Positions 10,844 to 22,406 of a stretch of DNA of 64,000 nucleotides are shown here, in pieces. Positions within the stretch are counted from its first letter, which is position 1. Each line of letters opens with the position of its first letter. Origin of the DNA: Amoeboaphelidium protococcarum (taxonomy: Eukaryota > Aphelidiomycota > Aphelidea); the NCBI GenBank assembly GCA_023515745.1, contig JALECJ010000006.1, forward strand, positions 158,957-222,956. Direction: 5' to 3'. Both the position numbers and the translations under genes were made by a program. The notes beneath the pieces were generated by a model. It was not told the DNA's origin and did no database searches. It worked only from the letters and a program-made list of their open reading frames with translations.

Positions 10844-12166
10844 ATGCTGGTACATAGTGTGGATATAATTTCACAGCTGGAATGCTAGTTCCCGGCGATT
10901 GATTTTGCTATTCTGGCTGATACTTCGTACGGAAACTGTTGCGCTGATGAAGTGGCTGCGTAGCACATTGATGCTCAAGCAATAATTCACTTTGGCGAAG
11001 CTTGTCTGTCTCCTACTACGCGTCTACCTGTGCTTTATGTATTTTCAGATGATTCAAATGCAAATGGTTAGTAATTGCAGTTGTCTTTTGATTAGATATG
11101 TTCTGCTTTGTAGGCTCACTAGGGATAGTGGATCATTGTTGGTGAATGCAAATATGATTAGTTGATTTAAACCATGATTAATTCATAGCTACCTGCTTCG
11201 ATATAGTCTCGTGTATCGCATTGTAAGCTAGAGCGCGATATCATACTGCCTGCTGGAGACTAATCAGAGAGCCATCTCTTTTGTGGCAGGGCTTTGAATT
11301 AGAATCTCTCGAATACTCAGGAAGATACTAAAGTGCTATTTATTGGATCTTCGTGCCCATTACTCACGTGCATTCAGATGTCTTTTAGTCATGTATCGAT
11401 AATGTAATTGGACCCTTTAAGTGGTTCATATGCTGACGAGATCTCGGCTTAGAGACTTTTAATGAGACGGTATTACCTAATAGAGAAGACCAAGTCTGCA
11501 TAAATTATTGGCATACTAGTGTCCACTCTTGCTGTAAAGTCATACTTGAAGGCGATCAATGAGCTATCAGATTTAATTAAATCAGTTGGTAGAACTTGCT
11601 TTATTGTGTCTGTGGGTAAACTGACAGTGGCAAAGTTGGCCAATTTTCCAGAGATTGAAGTGTTTGTGAACGTGTCATGTCCTTTAAGTGCCGTGATACA
11701 AGACAATGAGAAGTAGTTCTATCAACCGATTATCACACCATACGAGTTAAAGTGCGCCCTTCTCGGCTCTGAATGGAACACGCTTAAATACAGTCTGGAC
11801 TTTGAACGTGTTCTCAGTGATATTGAACAGGAATCATCTGACCACCATTAGGCTCATTAAATTTCAAGTTAAGGCGATGGTGAAGATGAAGAAGAAACTG
11901 TATTTTCTCTGGCTACTGGTAGATACATTGAAAAGAATCCGAAGCGGAGTAGAAAGCACTTGCAGATACAGATGGATGATGGAGATCAAGACTAGTCTCT
12001 ATCTATTCGGCAAGAGGGCGCGATAATGGCCTTGGAGTAAATGTCGATGGTTGTATAAAATCGAAGTTGGAATGGATTAGATATTGGTGAAGCTAGTTAA
12101 TCTGCTGAAGTGATTATGGAAGGAAGATCCGGTATAGCAAAGGGTTACTCTCACGAAACTTAATGA
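10844..12166 (+). CDS. DPH2: Dph2, diphthamide biosynthesis 4Fe-4S subunit
   Basis: 440-residue single-exon protein that partners Dph1 in the first step of diphthamide synthesis on eEF2, transfer of the aminocarboxypropyl group from SAM. Recognisable blocks are [50 protein letters not shown] and the C-terminal [11 protein letters not shown] with [13 protein letters not shown]. Cysteines for the iron-sulfur cluster are present in the first, second and third blocks. Dph2 is preferred over Dph1 because of the NRSW...GRSGIA-GY tail. The middle carries many in-frame TAG/TAA codons as Gln. It is shorter than yeast Dph2 (534), with a reduced insertion between domains. Confidence 0.92.
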
Positions 12167-12242
12167 TCGTGTTGATTATAGATTAATTCATTGACATTGT
12201 TGAATACGCCTTTAAATCTGCTTATGTTATTTAAAAATTTAG

Positions 12243-12806
12243 ACATTATCTTTAAGTCTTGCCATTATTCTTCGTGAATATGTTGGTATATGCCAAAATA
12301 TCACCAAGACTGAGCGGATCTTCAAAGACGAACCTCATACAATGTTTTTATATCGCGATAATCAGGGCGCGATCAGATTAACGATGTTTCGTGCGCATCC
12401 TCTTAATTATAACGTCCTTGTAACACATACGAATATTTGTGTTTATAAATGGCAGCCGTTTGATATTGTCTATGCCCTATTTAACTACCGTGAATTAAAA
12501 AAGTCAAAGATATAGCATGTGAAAGTACGCGGGAGATCTAAATATAGAACATCAGTCGAATGTAAAACATAATTTTCGTCACTGGTCGGACAAACATTAT
12601 CTCTTTCTTTCAGGTCGTCCTTCATCAATTAGCTAGCCATAATAATAGCTGTTATAATTCCAGCTATATTAGCTTACAAAGTCTTAACTGCTATTTAATT
12701 AAACAAACTAATAGCATCGATTGTGGATAAATAATGTTTAAATCCTGCTTCAGTTGGCTTTTTCGACCTTCGATTGAGAAGCAGACAGAGAAGGCTATCC
12801 GGTTGA
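12243..12806 (+). CDS. possible small membrane-protein gene overlapping the G-alpha start
   Basis: An open frame of about 188 codons fills most of the 570-bp gap after Dph2 and ends at a TGA ~70 bp inside the next gene in another frame. The translation looks protein-like (TERIFKDEPHTMFLYRDNQG, PFDIVYALFNYRELKKSK) with one hydrophobic segment (IIIAVIIPAILAYKV) near the C-terminus. No clear ATG opens it. A donor near 12227 could join a short upstream exon starting at the ATG overlapping the Dph2 stop. With TGA as the only stop, open frames this long can arise by chance, so I hold this as tentative. Confidence 0.28.
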
Positions 12807-14275
12807 AACAATAGCGTCTGAAGGCTAGTAAGACTTACACTGATGGCTCAAAGTGGAATGGTTAATACTAGAGAGAGAAATAAAAGCTAAATAATGATAT
12901 GATAAGGCGAAAATCTGATGATGAATATTCAGAGGATACTTCTGATGATTAAAGCGGCGGATATGACGACAGGGATCTATCATTGTCAACGGTTAAAGTA
13001 TCTTCAGTGTCCGGAAGCAGACAGAGTCCATACTAGGAAATCAAGGCCAATTCTAGATAAGTAAGAGGCGATGAATATGAAATGCCAGATTTCATCTACT
13101 CTGCTGATGTAAAGTAAATCGGTGAAGATAATCTATTGCTTGAAGGCACTGATGGCGATATTGGTCCATAGATTGTCGATCCGCGTGTGGAAGTCAAAGC
13201 GAAGCAGCAGATTTTGGCTGAGCGATTGCGCACTCTAGAAGAAGAGTAAGGCAGATAGGTTTATTAAATTGCCTTCTATGGTCTAAATAATTCGGGAAAG
13301 AGCACTTTTGTAAAGATTCTCAAGTTGTTCTACTCCTAAGACGGTATAACAGAGGAAGAGCGCAATTATTATCTCAATACAATCACCATCAATTTGATAT
13401 CCTCCCTGCGCGAGCTGATACAAGGCATGGAGAAGTATAATCTATCTTTGGACGCTGGGCGGGATTATTCTAATCTGCTGGAAGCTTTGGATGATTCGCT
13501 GGATTCCAACGGCATATCTCCTGCATTTTACGCTATGAATAAGAATAGTAGTAGTGGCGATACATCTCCGTTGGTTCGCGATATACTTGCACTTCAGAAT
13601 GATTAAGGGTTCAAGTAAGTGCTGAAATATCGAGATGCCTTAAAAGTTACACCTTCATTCGATTACTTCATGAACAATGTAACTAGAATACTGTCTGCAG
13701 ATTATATTCCTACAGATGAAGACGTTTTGATGTGCAGAAGTTCTACAATGTCTATAGGTAGAGAGCGAATCGTTGTAGATTAGGAGCGCATTGTTAGGTG
13801 TCTAGATTTTGGTGGATACGATTTCTAAAGAGTTAAATGGCCAATGCATTTTACGCCTAAACAGGCGATATCTATCTATGTACACTCTTTGCCGTCGTAT
13901 TGCGAGACTACAGGCGACAGTCATTCGGTATTGTAGACCATGCTTTAAGAGTCGTATAACTCTTTCTAAGAGGTGGCCAATCATCGCGATTTGAAAGATG
14001 TCCCGCTGGTGCTCTTATTGAACAAGAAGGATCTGTTTGTTGAGACTATGGAAACTCATCCCCTCTCAGAGTACTGTAATGACTATCCGGTTCAAGATAA
14101 TGGGAACGTAAAGGCGGCGATTGACTATTTCTCAGCAAAGTTTACCCAATTAAATCACTATCCCGATAGGCCATTCCATATCTACATCACTAATGCATTG
14201 GATATTCCTCAGGCCAAGGCATTGCTCAAAAAAGTTGTCATACTCGCTCTAGAACTATACGAACAAAGACAATGA
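12734..14275 (+). CDS. divergent heterotrimeric G-protein alpha-like GTPase
   Basis: 513 residues in one exon. The first ~180 residues are a Ser/Asp/Gln-rich extension starting MFKSCFSWLF, with a cysteine that could be palmitoylated. The GTPase core follows: P-loop GLNNSGKST (~182; canonical GAGESGKST), a helical insertion, switch I CRSSTMSIG (~335) keeping the R-x-x-T of G-alpha, switch II DFGGYDFQRVKW (~358), NKKDLF (~430) and TNALD (~485). This order and the long insertion before switch I are specific to G-alpha rather than Ras. The switch II catalytic Gln of DVGGQ is Tyr here, and the C-terminal receptor-binding tail is short (ELYEQRQ). It probably hydrolyses GTP slowly or differently and may not couple to GPCRs in the usual way. 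Confidence 0.8.
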
Positions 14276-14295
14276 AATACCATATATTAATTCTA

Positions 14296-14805
14296 TCAAT
14301 AGTATTTCGCTTTCTATTTCCTCTTTCCGCCATCACGCTTATTACTGAAATTTTTAGGATATACCATCTAAGTCGGTGTATTGTGTTGCGCCAATGATCG
14401 CGAACTTTATAGTTAATTCAGTAAATGAGGCCGCCGTGTAATAACATAAGCCGCTAGCGATATTAGGCCGATATTAGCAGCTGCGCATGAGAAATATATG
14501 GTTCTGAATGGTTCCTTCTTGGTCTTATGCCTAAAGTGCTACATCGCGAGCATACCGCACATCCACCCTCCAGCAAGCGCACTCAATTATAACGTCTTTT
14601 CCGGTATACGCCATTAATGATTGATTGCCGCATCCTACACATCTTGATTAACGAATTCAATGGCTCGTCTAACATTCACAAAATTGGTGCTCACCTTGTC
14701 CTTATAAAATAAACCATACGATACAGCATTTACTGCCCCAAAATAAGCAGTGATACCAGCAGCCACCGGCTTTTAACTCAATATTTACTATGCAATTTTA
14801 CTCAT
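14296..14805 (-). CDS. DUF1294-family small membrane protein
   Basis: 169 residues, single exon. The DUF1294 signature is clear: two hydrophobic segments flank RIPEKTLQLSALAGGWMCGM followed by QHFRHKTKKEPFRTIYF, then another membrane segment (CAAANIGLISLAAYVI). An N-terminal AAGITAYFGAVNAVSYGLFYKDK gives the first membrane span. Many bacterial and fungal members exist, some fused to cold-shock domains; function is unknown. It ends 21 bp from the G-alpha stop, tail to tail. Confidence 0.75.
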
Positions 14806-14923
14806 TAACGATCACTGTAAAAAGCTACAAAAATTCAAATTTATTAAAAATTGGAAATTGCAGAATAAAAAATCCCCATTTTAATAATCAGATAATAAAG
14901 CAAATTCTCATTACGCAATAAAA

Positions 14924-15605
14924 TCACTCGTCATCCTCGTCATCGTCCTCCACAGCAGCAGCTTGGCCCTTCTTCACTTTAGGCGGTGCAGTGAACTGAC
15001 CCTTCTAGTAAAGAGCCAACTCCTTCTCATATCTCACCTTGTCCTGCTCAGCCTTCTTGGCGTACGGAGCCTTCTGAGCCTCAGACAACTTGTTCCATTC
15101 CTCACCAACCTGCTTACCAATCTCACCAAAAGACTTGGTAGGATACTTGGCCTTGATCTTGTCACGATTGTCCTTGGAGAAGAACATGAAAGCAGACAGA
15201 GCCTTCTTAGGAGCATTCTCATCCTTGGTACGCTTAGCCTTACCCTTACCACCAGAAGCAGCGACGGACTTGGCAAACTTCTCAGCCTTACCACTCTTCT
15301 GGTAGTCATTCTTCTCCTTCTCATAACGCACCTTGTCCTTCTCAGCCATGTCGGAGTATTTTTTCTTCTGAGCGTCACTCATGTTCTTCCATCTCTCACC
15401 CAGCTCCTTGGCCACATCAGAAACCTTGGCTTCTGCGCCCATCTCAGCCTTGACTTTGGCACGCATCTCATTGCTGAATGCAAAGAAGGCAGTGGTTGCT
15501 CTCTTTGGTGCTACACAGGTGAGATAATTAATGAATGATGCTATTGGAGAAGAGTGTTGAGTGGTGGATAAGCTTACCTTCAGGATCTTTTGCAGCTTTT
15601 GACAT
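14924..15605 (-). CDS. two-box HMGB-type chromatin protein
   Basis: 204 residues, two coding exons; the 67-nt coding intron at 15511-15577 follows a 9-codon first exon (MSKAAKDPE). Box A (~10-80) starts APKRATTAFFAFSNEMRAKV and box B (~105-175) starts APKKALSAFMFFSKDNRDKI; both hold the Trp and Lys/Tyr positions of HMG boxes (GERWKNMSDAQKKKY, GEEWNKLSEAQKAPY). A Gly/Lys linker joins them, and the protein ends in a pure Asp/Glu tail as in metazoan HMGB1. Such proteins bend DNA and loosen nucleosomes. Codon use is more biased than in neighbours (few TAR codons), suggesting high expression. A further 231-nt intron lies in the 5' UTR. Confidence 0.93.
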
Positions 15606-15607
15606 TT

Positions 15608-15838
15608 CTACACACATAGAGAAAGCACAAATTAGTATCAATACATATATCAATAAACTGCCTCTCTGTCTGTGGGTGAGTGAATGGGTGGATGTATCAC
15701 AAACAGTGTAATGGTGTAAAGCTTAGGAGCAATGTGGCCGAATTTCTTCCCGACCCAATCATAACCTCTTGAGCAAACATGCACACACACACACACACAG
15801 AGACAGACAGAGAGAAGCAGTGTTAAAGAGAGACTTAC
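15608..15838 (-). other. 5' UTR intron of the HMGB gene
   Basis: GTAAGTCTC donor and CTATGTGTGTAG acceptor flank 231 nt immediately upstream of the HMGB ATG; the acceptor leaves only AA before ATG. It is much longer than coding introns here and contains a CA/TG microsatellite. UTR introns in highly expressed genes often boost expression. Confidence 0.65.
15782..15799. repeat. (CA)9 microsatellite
   Basis: Nine uninterrupted CA units followed by GA-rich sequence, inside the HMGB 5' UTR intron. Confidence 0.95.
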
Positions 15839-16591
15839 TTTTAGATAGGATACTAATTGTACTGTTGTTTGATATACGACTGAATACAGCAGGTGTGTAT
15901 CTCAATTATTACTAGGAGTCAATTGAGTGAGTGTTGTTTGTGAGCAAAGTAAAAGCAGAGTGAAACGGATTTGCGCGTTCGTTTTACTCTCGCCTGGTTG
16001 TTGTTGTTGTTGTTTGCTTACTTACTCAAGTGCACAGGCTGGAAAGAGCGATTGGCGTGAGCGAGGCCGCTTTTCGTTTCTCAGTGGGCCGCCCGCCACG
16101 CGACAGTGAAAACGTTTCTCCTTGATCACATTTGGCTGCACTTTCAGACTCCGCCTGTTTTTTGGCGCATAGATGATTTCTCTTTGAGCGTTTCACTTTA
16201 ACATCATCATCAAGTAGAAATTACACTATGTATCTCTAAGCTTAACCTTTCAATCTATGAATGGCTAGGAAGAAAGTCGTTATTTGTGAAAGGGAGACTT
16301 GAATGAAATAAGATACGAGGACAGCCTTAGTTGGCTCAGTTGAAAAGATAGAATTGCCCTTCTGCTTGCGGCGTTCGTTGCTAGTTCCTTTAAAAGCAAA
16401 GTATTAGCAGTGTTCGATTAACGATGCAATACATCAAAACATATGATAGCAGAATCTTCAACAACGCATTGACTGTGAGTAAAGCATTAAAATGTATGAT
16501 AAGCAGAAACTTATTATTTCAGCAGAATGGCATATGTGAATATTCATTGAAAACGAGAGGCATCAATTGAAATATAAAATTATCAATTAAT
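15839..16591. other. intergenic upstream of HMGB
   Basis: About 750 bp holding the HMGB promoter and the 3' region of the small gene at 16592. GTT/CA-rich patches occur near 16000. No further gene is supported. Confidence 0.4.
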
Positions 16592-16753
16592 TCAGTGTTC
16601 GTCATGTCCTCCTTTCACCTTCTTGTCCAGCTAACACATCACCCAATACCAGCCAGAGAACGTTACTACAAAAGGCAAAGCTGGCTTCATAGTCATTGGA
16701 TACCATTTAAGTCCAAAGAATTGAGGAGTAAATAATCTATTTCCCTTGATCAT
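16592..16753 (-). CDS. small inner-mitochondrial-membrane protein, ATP synthase subunit i/j-like
   Basis: 53 residues, single exon, starting MIKGNRLFTPQFFGLKWYPM. One hydrophobic span (PALPFVVTFSGWYWVM) is preceded by a Trp/Pro/Lys segment and followed by a basic then acidic tail (QLDKKVKGGHDEH). The layout W-x-P...KP-x-x-PF just before the membrane span resembles subunit i/j (Atp18) of F1FO-ATP synthase, which is about 59 residues in yeast. A small complex I accessory subunit of NDUFB1 type is an alternative. The coding signal is good for its size, with complete codons from ATG to TGA and one internal TAG as Gln. Identity is moderate. Confidence 0.55.
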
Positions 16754-17026
16754 ATTAAAAGTTTCTATAATGATTCGCAATAGTGAACAGAGAAGAATGG
16801 TTGTGAATAGAGAGAATAAAATTGTGCTAATTTGCAGGAAAACTTCCTCTGGGAGCGCTGGTCAGCAAAGGCAACTTCGGTCGCCTCTTGACTATTCTTT
16901 CGCCTCCTCTCCGCACCCGCACATTCTCTAGTGAGCTCTTACCAAAAAGGGCGCGTGATCTCGCGTGTCGCGTTCTGTCGATCTGGTTACAACTTTTATA
17001 TTTCAGTACAGGACGCGTCTCTCAAA

Positions 17027-18040
<1,014 letters not shown>

Positions 18041-18301
18041 GTTCTGTTGTTTAATTATTTATATTTCATCGTGTTTTAACTTGCATGTTGAGTGAGTCGA
18101 TACACTAAGAATTGACGCAGTTTAAACTTCTCATTGTCAGGGGGCGTCTGTGGGTAACTGTGCCGCCTTATCATTTAGTGTTACGCTCAGGGGTTGCTTC
18201 GAATAGATCTATTTCATTTAGCTGCGCTTCATCACTCACTTTTACTAGAACAATAATATCCTAAGCTAGCGATTTGTTACTTTACCAATTTTCTGTAAAT
18301 T

Positions 18302-20266
18302 ATGGCTAGCGCGGAGTTTGATAATTACTATTTGAATAACCCGTATAAGGCGCAATTCTATGACAGATGCGTGAACGCCACTGGCCTTAAAGGATTTTAT
18401 AAGGATTTGCTTGTTGGCGCCATTGTCTTTCTGATTATTGTCGCTCTATTCACATTTGGCCCAGGTTATAATCCTATTGCTGTCACCTTCCTGCCTGCTC
18501 TGTTCGTAATCTTGGCATACGGTAGATCAGTGCCTACGCCATGGGGTATTTGGGCTGTTGTATTCCCTGCAGTGTCTATTGGTACATTTTTCGCTTGGGC
18601 CGGCTCTAATGTCGTTGATCAGGCCGGGCCATGGTAGACACCTGCCACTGTGTATGTCCTTCCACTGGCTCTGATCTGGGGAGTCTTGATCTCTTTGGCA
18701 GTGTGGGCTGATCGCGCCATCAGTGAATTCTCTGGAGTCTTACTGTCCTTTGTGGAGATCTTCTTCGCTTTCCCCATCATATGGTGTGGCTTATGGACTT
18801 TTGTATACTATGTGAGTCCATATGGTGATTTGGGTAGTTGGGGATTTGCACTGGCTCAGATTGGTGTTAATGATCTGACTGTTGGTGTTATTTGGCTATT
18901 TGGAGCTATTTCAGGTGGTGCCTATTTGACTGCTCTGATCGTGAGTTCCACTTTGTACATCATGAGACGTTACTTTGAGGTTATGCACACCGACAACACT
19001 GCATTGTTGAAGAAGGAGGTACACTATGTTCCGCCGCCTTTGAACAGAATTCGCGATGTCTAGGTACCATTTTTGCATCCTCTGATGCTTCTGTTGTATG
19101 CAACTGTCGTGATATTTGGATTTGGCTCTGTGTATCGCACATTCTCACCAAACTCAAGAATGTTCTATTAGACTCCTATCCAGCATTTCACCAATCCTAC
19201 TGTTCAAGTGTCTTGTCTTGTGAATGGAACTTACGCGTCCACATTGAATCATCTGAACTCTGCCGGCTCTGGAAGTAAGATTGTCATCTGGTCTGAGGGA
19301 AGTGCTTAGATTAATAACGAGACTGAGTTCCTGAATACCGGTCTCAGTCTGGCTAAATAGTAGGACGTTATGATTGGTGTGGCTTATTACCTGAGTGTGA
19401 CCGCAGAAGATGGTAAGGTGCAGCGTGAGAATAAGTTTGCCCTTCTCATCCCTCCTCAAGAAGGTGGAAATGGAGAGGCGTCTGTGGCTTTTATCTAGCA
19501 AAAGATTCATCCTATTTTCTTGAAGGAGGAGGATTTTGTGGCCGGACCAAGCGAGTTCAAGTATTTGGATACTCCTTATGGAAGAATCGGTGCAGCTATC
19601 GGGACCGATTTTGATTATGTGGATTTGCAAAAGGCTTACTTTAATGGAGTGACTTTGATGCTGCAGCCTGCCAAGAGTTGGGGCCCAACTGGACCTTATA
19701 TGGCTATGATTAGTCAAATCAAGTCTGTTGAGAATGGATTCACTACATTGAGATGCTCATCTTCCGGTATTAGTGGTGTCTATGATCCGTTTTATCGCGT
19801 GTTGACTCAGTCTATTACTTTGGGTGCTGGGGATTTCATCGTGTACCAGGTTCCAATTCTGAAGCAGCGCTGGTCCCTGTACCGACTATTCCTAGACTAC
19901 CTGGGTATTATGGCAATGTCCGTCTTCCTATTCTGGGTGTTCTTCTTGACCTTCTGGGGACTGAAGAGATGGAGAAGACGTGTTCTGAAGAGTAGGCAGA
20001 TGCGTTTGAGATAGCAGAGAAAGTAGAATGAAGCTGGTGCGCCTGGTAAGGATGATTAGTATTTCGATGCCGAGATTGGACTGAGTCAGATGGATTCCCA
20101 GTCCACATTACATTACGGTGAAGACTTGGAACATCAAGATGACGGAGATAAGAAGAAGTCTGATGGCGGCGCTGATGAAATTGTTGCGTAAACAACTCAA
20201 GAAGCTACTGATATTCCGGCTATTGTAGTCAGTGAGCCTGAAGATAAAGCTGCTGCATCCAATTGA
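18302..20266 (+). CDS. multispanning membrane protein with degenerate carbon-nitrogen hydrolase domain
   Basis: 654 residues, single exon. The N-terminal ~285 residues contain six or more hydrophobic spans, as in apolipoprotein N-acyltransferase-type proteins. Residues ~320-540 form a nitrilase-fold domain and a last span (~545-565, YLGIMAMSVFLFWVFFLTFW) precedes a long acidic/Gln-rich tail. Catalytic Glu is visible in VIWSEGSA (~330) and Lys in QQKIHP (~400), but the Cys expected in the I-C-x-D block is Gly in RIGAAIGTDFDYVD (~431). The protein therefore probably lacks classical amidase/acyltransferase activity. Substrate and cellular membrane are unknown. Confidence 0.7.
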
Positions 20267-20481
20267 TTAGACTTTTGATCATTAATACATAGTTCATTGA
20301 ATTCAGAATTGATTAAAAGCTTGTATCGATCACATTTGAATAACTCTTAGTAATTAACACAGTACATTAGAATAAATTCTAATCATCGTAGGTTACAGTA
20401 TTTAAATTCATTCTATATTAAGTCAAAATTTCCAATCTTATTGCATTCAACGCTTGCACTACTCACCCGGCAACATCAAAG

Positions 20482-22200
20482 TCAATTGCTCTCTAAATTC
20501 TAAGAATATGCAGATTCAGCTGATGCTTCGTTATAAGCTCTTGATTGCAATAGAGTTTCCACCCGCTAACGACTTTTGGCACAAAAAGATTCCGCAATCT
20601 GTGCATTTGCTTAATTGGGAGTAGCATACTGTACATCATTGATCTTTTTAACTCCCATACTGGAGTGGTTTTATTCAGGAAAGCCCAGCAACATATTTCT
20701 GACTTCTGAGTTAAGACCATACTTGAATTGGAACATCAAAGCAGCTTCATTCCATTCAAGGTCAGTAGACAGGGCAAGAAACTCTGCAGCGTATGTTGAA
20801 GCCGCCATCTTAATTTGGCGTAGCTTCTTAATCCTTTCACCTGCGGTCGCAATCACATCCACAGGAGCAAACACAGCAGCAAAAGCCTTCAAAAAATACC
20901 TGATAAGAGCTCAACTACACCGGAAAACGTTCCGGCTTCTCCAACAAAGGATTCGCCCACTTTAATGCCTTGTCAGAGAGAATGATACCACAGTAAGAAT
21001 TTTTACTCTATCAGTAGAGTACACCTATGACTGCAGTTCAAAAAGAACAGATAGCTAGTTCGCAAACCCGCGGTACAACTCCCTATTTTCAGTATACTTC
21101 TCCGGTAACATCAGTTTCGGAGGTTCAGAACGCTACCTTCTCTAATGCGCACAGCCGTATGGAAGGTGCTACAGGGACTTATTTTCAATCTACAGCTAAT
21201 GCAGAGCATTCAACATTTCAGCTTTAACAAAAAACTATATCTAAACGGCATTCTGATCTAACGCGACTAAACTCAAATGGCAGCCATCAGTGTGCACTGG
21301 GAGCCGAAGCAGTGGATACTCAGTATAAATCTCAGGCGTAAAGACTTCAGGAACGGGACCAAGGATTTATCTTGAATCGGCATTTAGCAACGGAGAAATT
21401 GTAGCTGAAGCGAATGCGTATACTATAGGTAAGTGCGGTTGACCATCTCTAGCATGCACTAGTATTTGCATATAAAAATCTATGACAGCATCATATAACT
21501 AATTACCATCTTTCAACGAATCTAAATTACTTTGATTTACTCTTACGCAGTGCTTTGTGATTGCAATACCTGCACCTTCTTCTCTAATGGAAGAGACTTG
21601 ATCTTGAATAGACCGTTTGAAGCCGTCCAGAGCAGGCCTGCGGGTGCTCAATTCTGAGAGCATTGAACACTTTCACTTCATCTCTGTGCATATGAATACC
21701 AAGGGGCTCTTCTCGCCTTTATTCCACCAGCCCAACTATAGCAAAGCCTTATCAAACCATCATTAGGAAGTCTCGCGCCAGTCATTTAGCCATGAAGAAG
21801 GAAAGACAACAAATTCTCCATATTGACTACTACTAGCTTGAAGACCACTTTGCCATGATCAACAGTAGTTCCACAAAACGCCAGAAATGCATTCTTCAGC
21901 GGTATTGGAACTTTAACGACAAAGAATTCAGCCAATTCACATATATACGTTGCATTGCCAGATCCAATATTGTGTGGATGAGTTCCTTACAACTATGAGA
22001 ACGTCCTTTTCGCCAGCACCGCAAGCTTTTAAATCATATGGTATCTGATTTTTAACGCGCAATATTAACGCTATTCTCTCATCACGGACTGTATATCCGA
22101 GGAGATCAAGTCCAAGCGCGTAGCCAGCCTTTTTTTTAATATACCCCGGCCTCACAAAATCCTCTCCCTGGTAACCACGCTTAGAATCTTTCAACTATAA
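20482..22200 (-). mobile_element. decayed retroelement: Gag-like and Ulp1-like remnants
   Basis: On the minus strand, 20482-~21250 encodes a Ty3/Gypsy-style Gag: a Pro/Glu leader with ENRELYRGFANQLSVLFELQ, and a core with STYAAEFLALSTDLEWNEAAL. The Gag frame is broken by two compensating single-base shifts, at a TC run (20971-20981) and a homopolymer (20891-20896), with a TGA between them in the outer frame. Upstream, in the same open frame (ATG at 21661-21663), is an Ulp1/C48-like piece (YDAVIDFYMQIL, LRLPVHTDGCHLSLVALD) that ends before the catalytic Cys region. Further upstream (to ~22200) are short protein-like segments in shifting frames. No LTRs, reverse transcriptase or integrase were found, so this is a fragment. 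Confidence 0.6.
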
Positions 22201-22406
22201 GTACGCTCAGTGTATTCAAGTGTACAGCCGGGTTCGCTACTGATCATGTCTATTCACTTCCTACAATCACACGCGTCAAAAGCGCGTAGAATGAGAAAGA
22301 GTGTGCGAAACAAGAAACACGAAACGTTTCGCGCGACTTCTCACGGCTTTACTTCTAACGCTTAACTGCAGCACAAGTCAGGTCAGCCAGAACTATAATA
22401 GGGACC

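Noticed and set aside
14963-15538. Plus-strand Leu-rich open frame (191 codons)
   Set aside because: Antisense of the two HMG boxes; Lys/Glu codons read backwards give Leu/Ser repeats.
15970-16110. Short Cys-rich plus-strand frame near a GTT repeat
   Set aside because: Low-complexity repeat-derived sequence in the HMGB promoter region.
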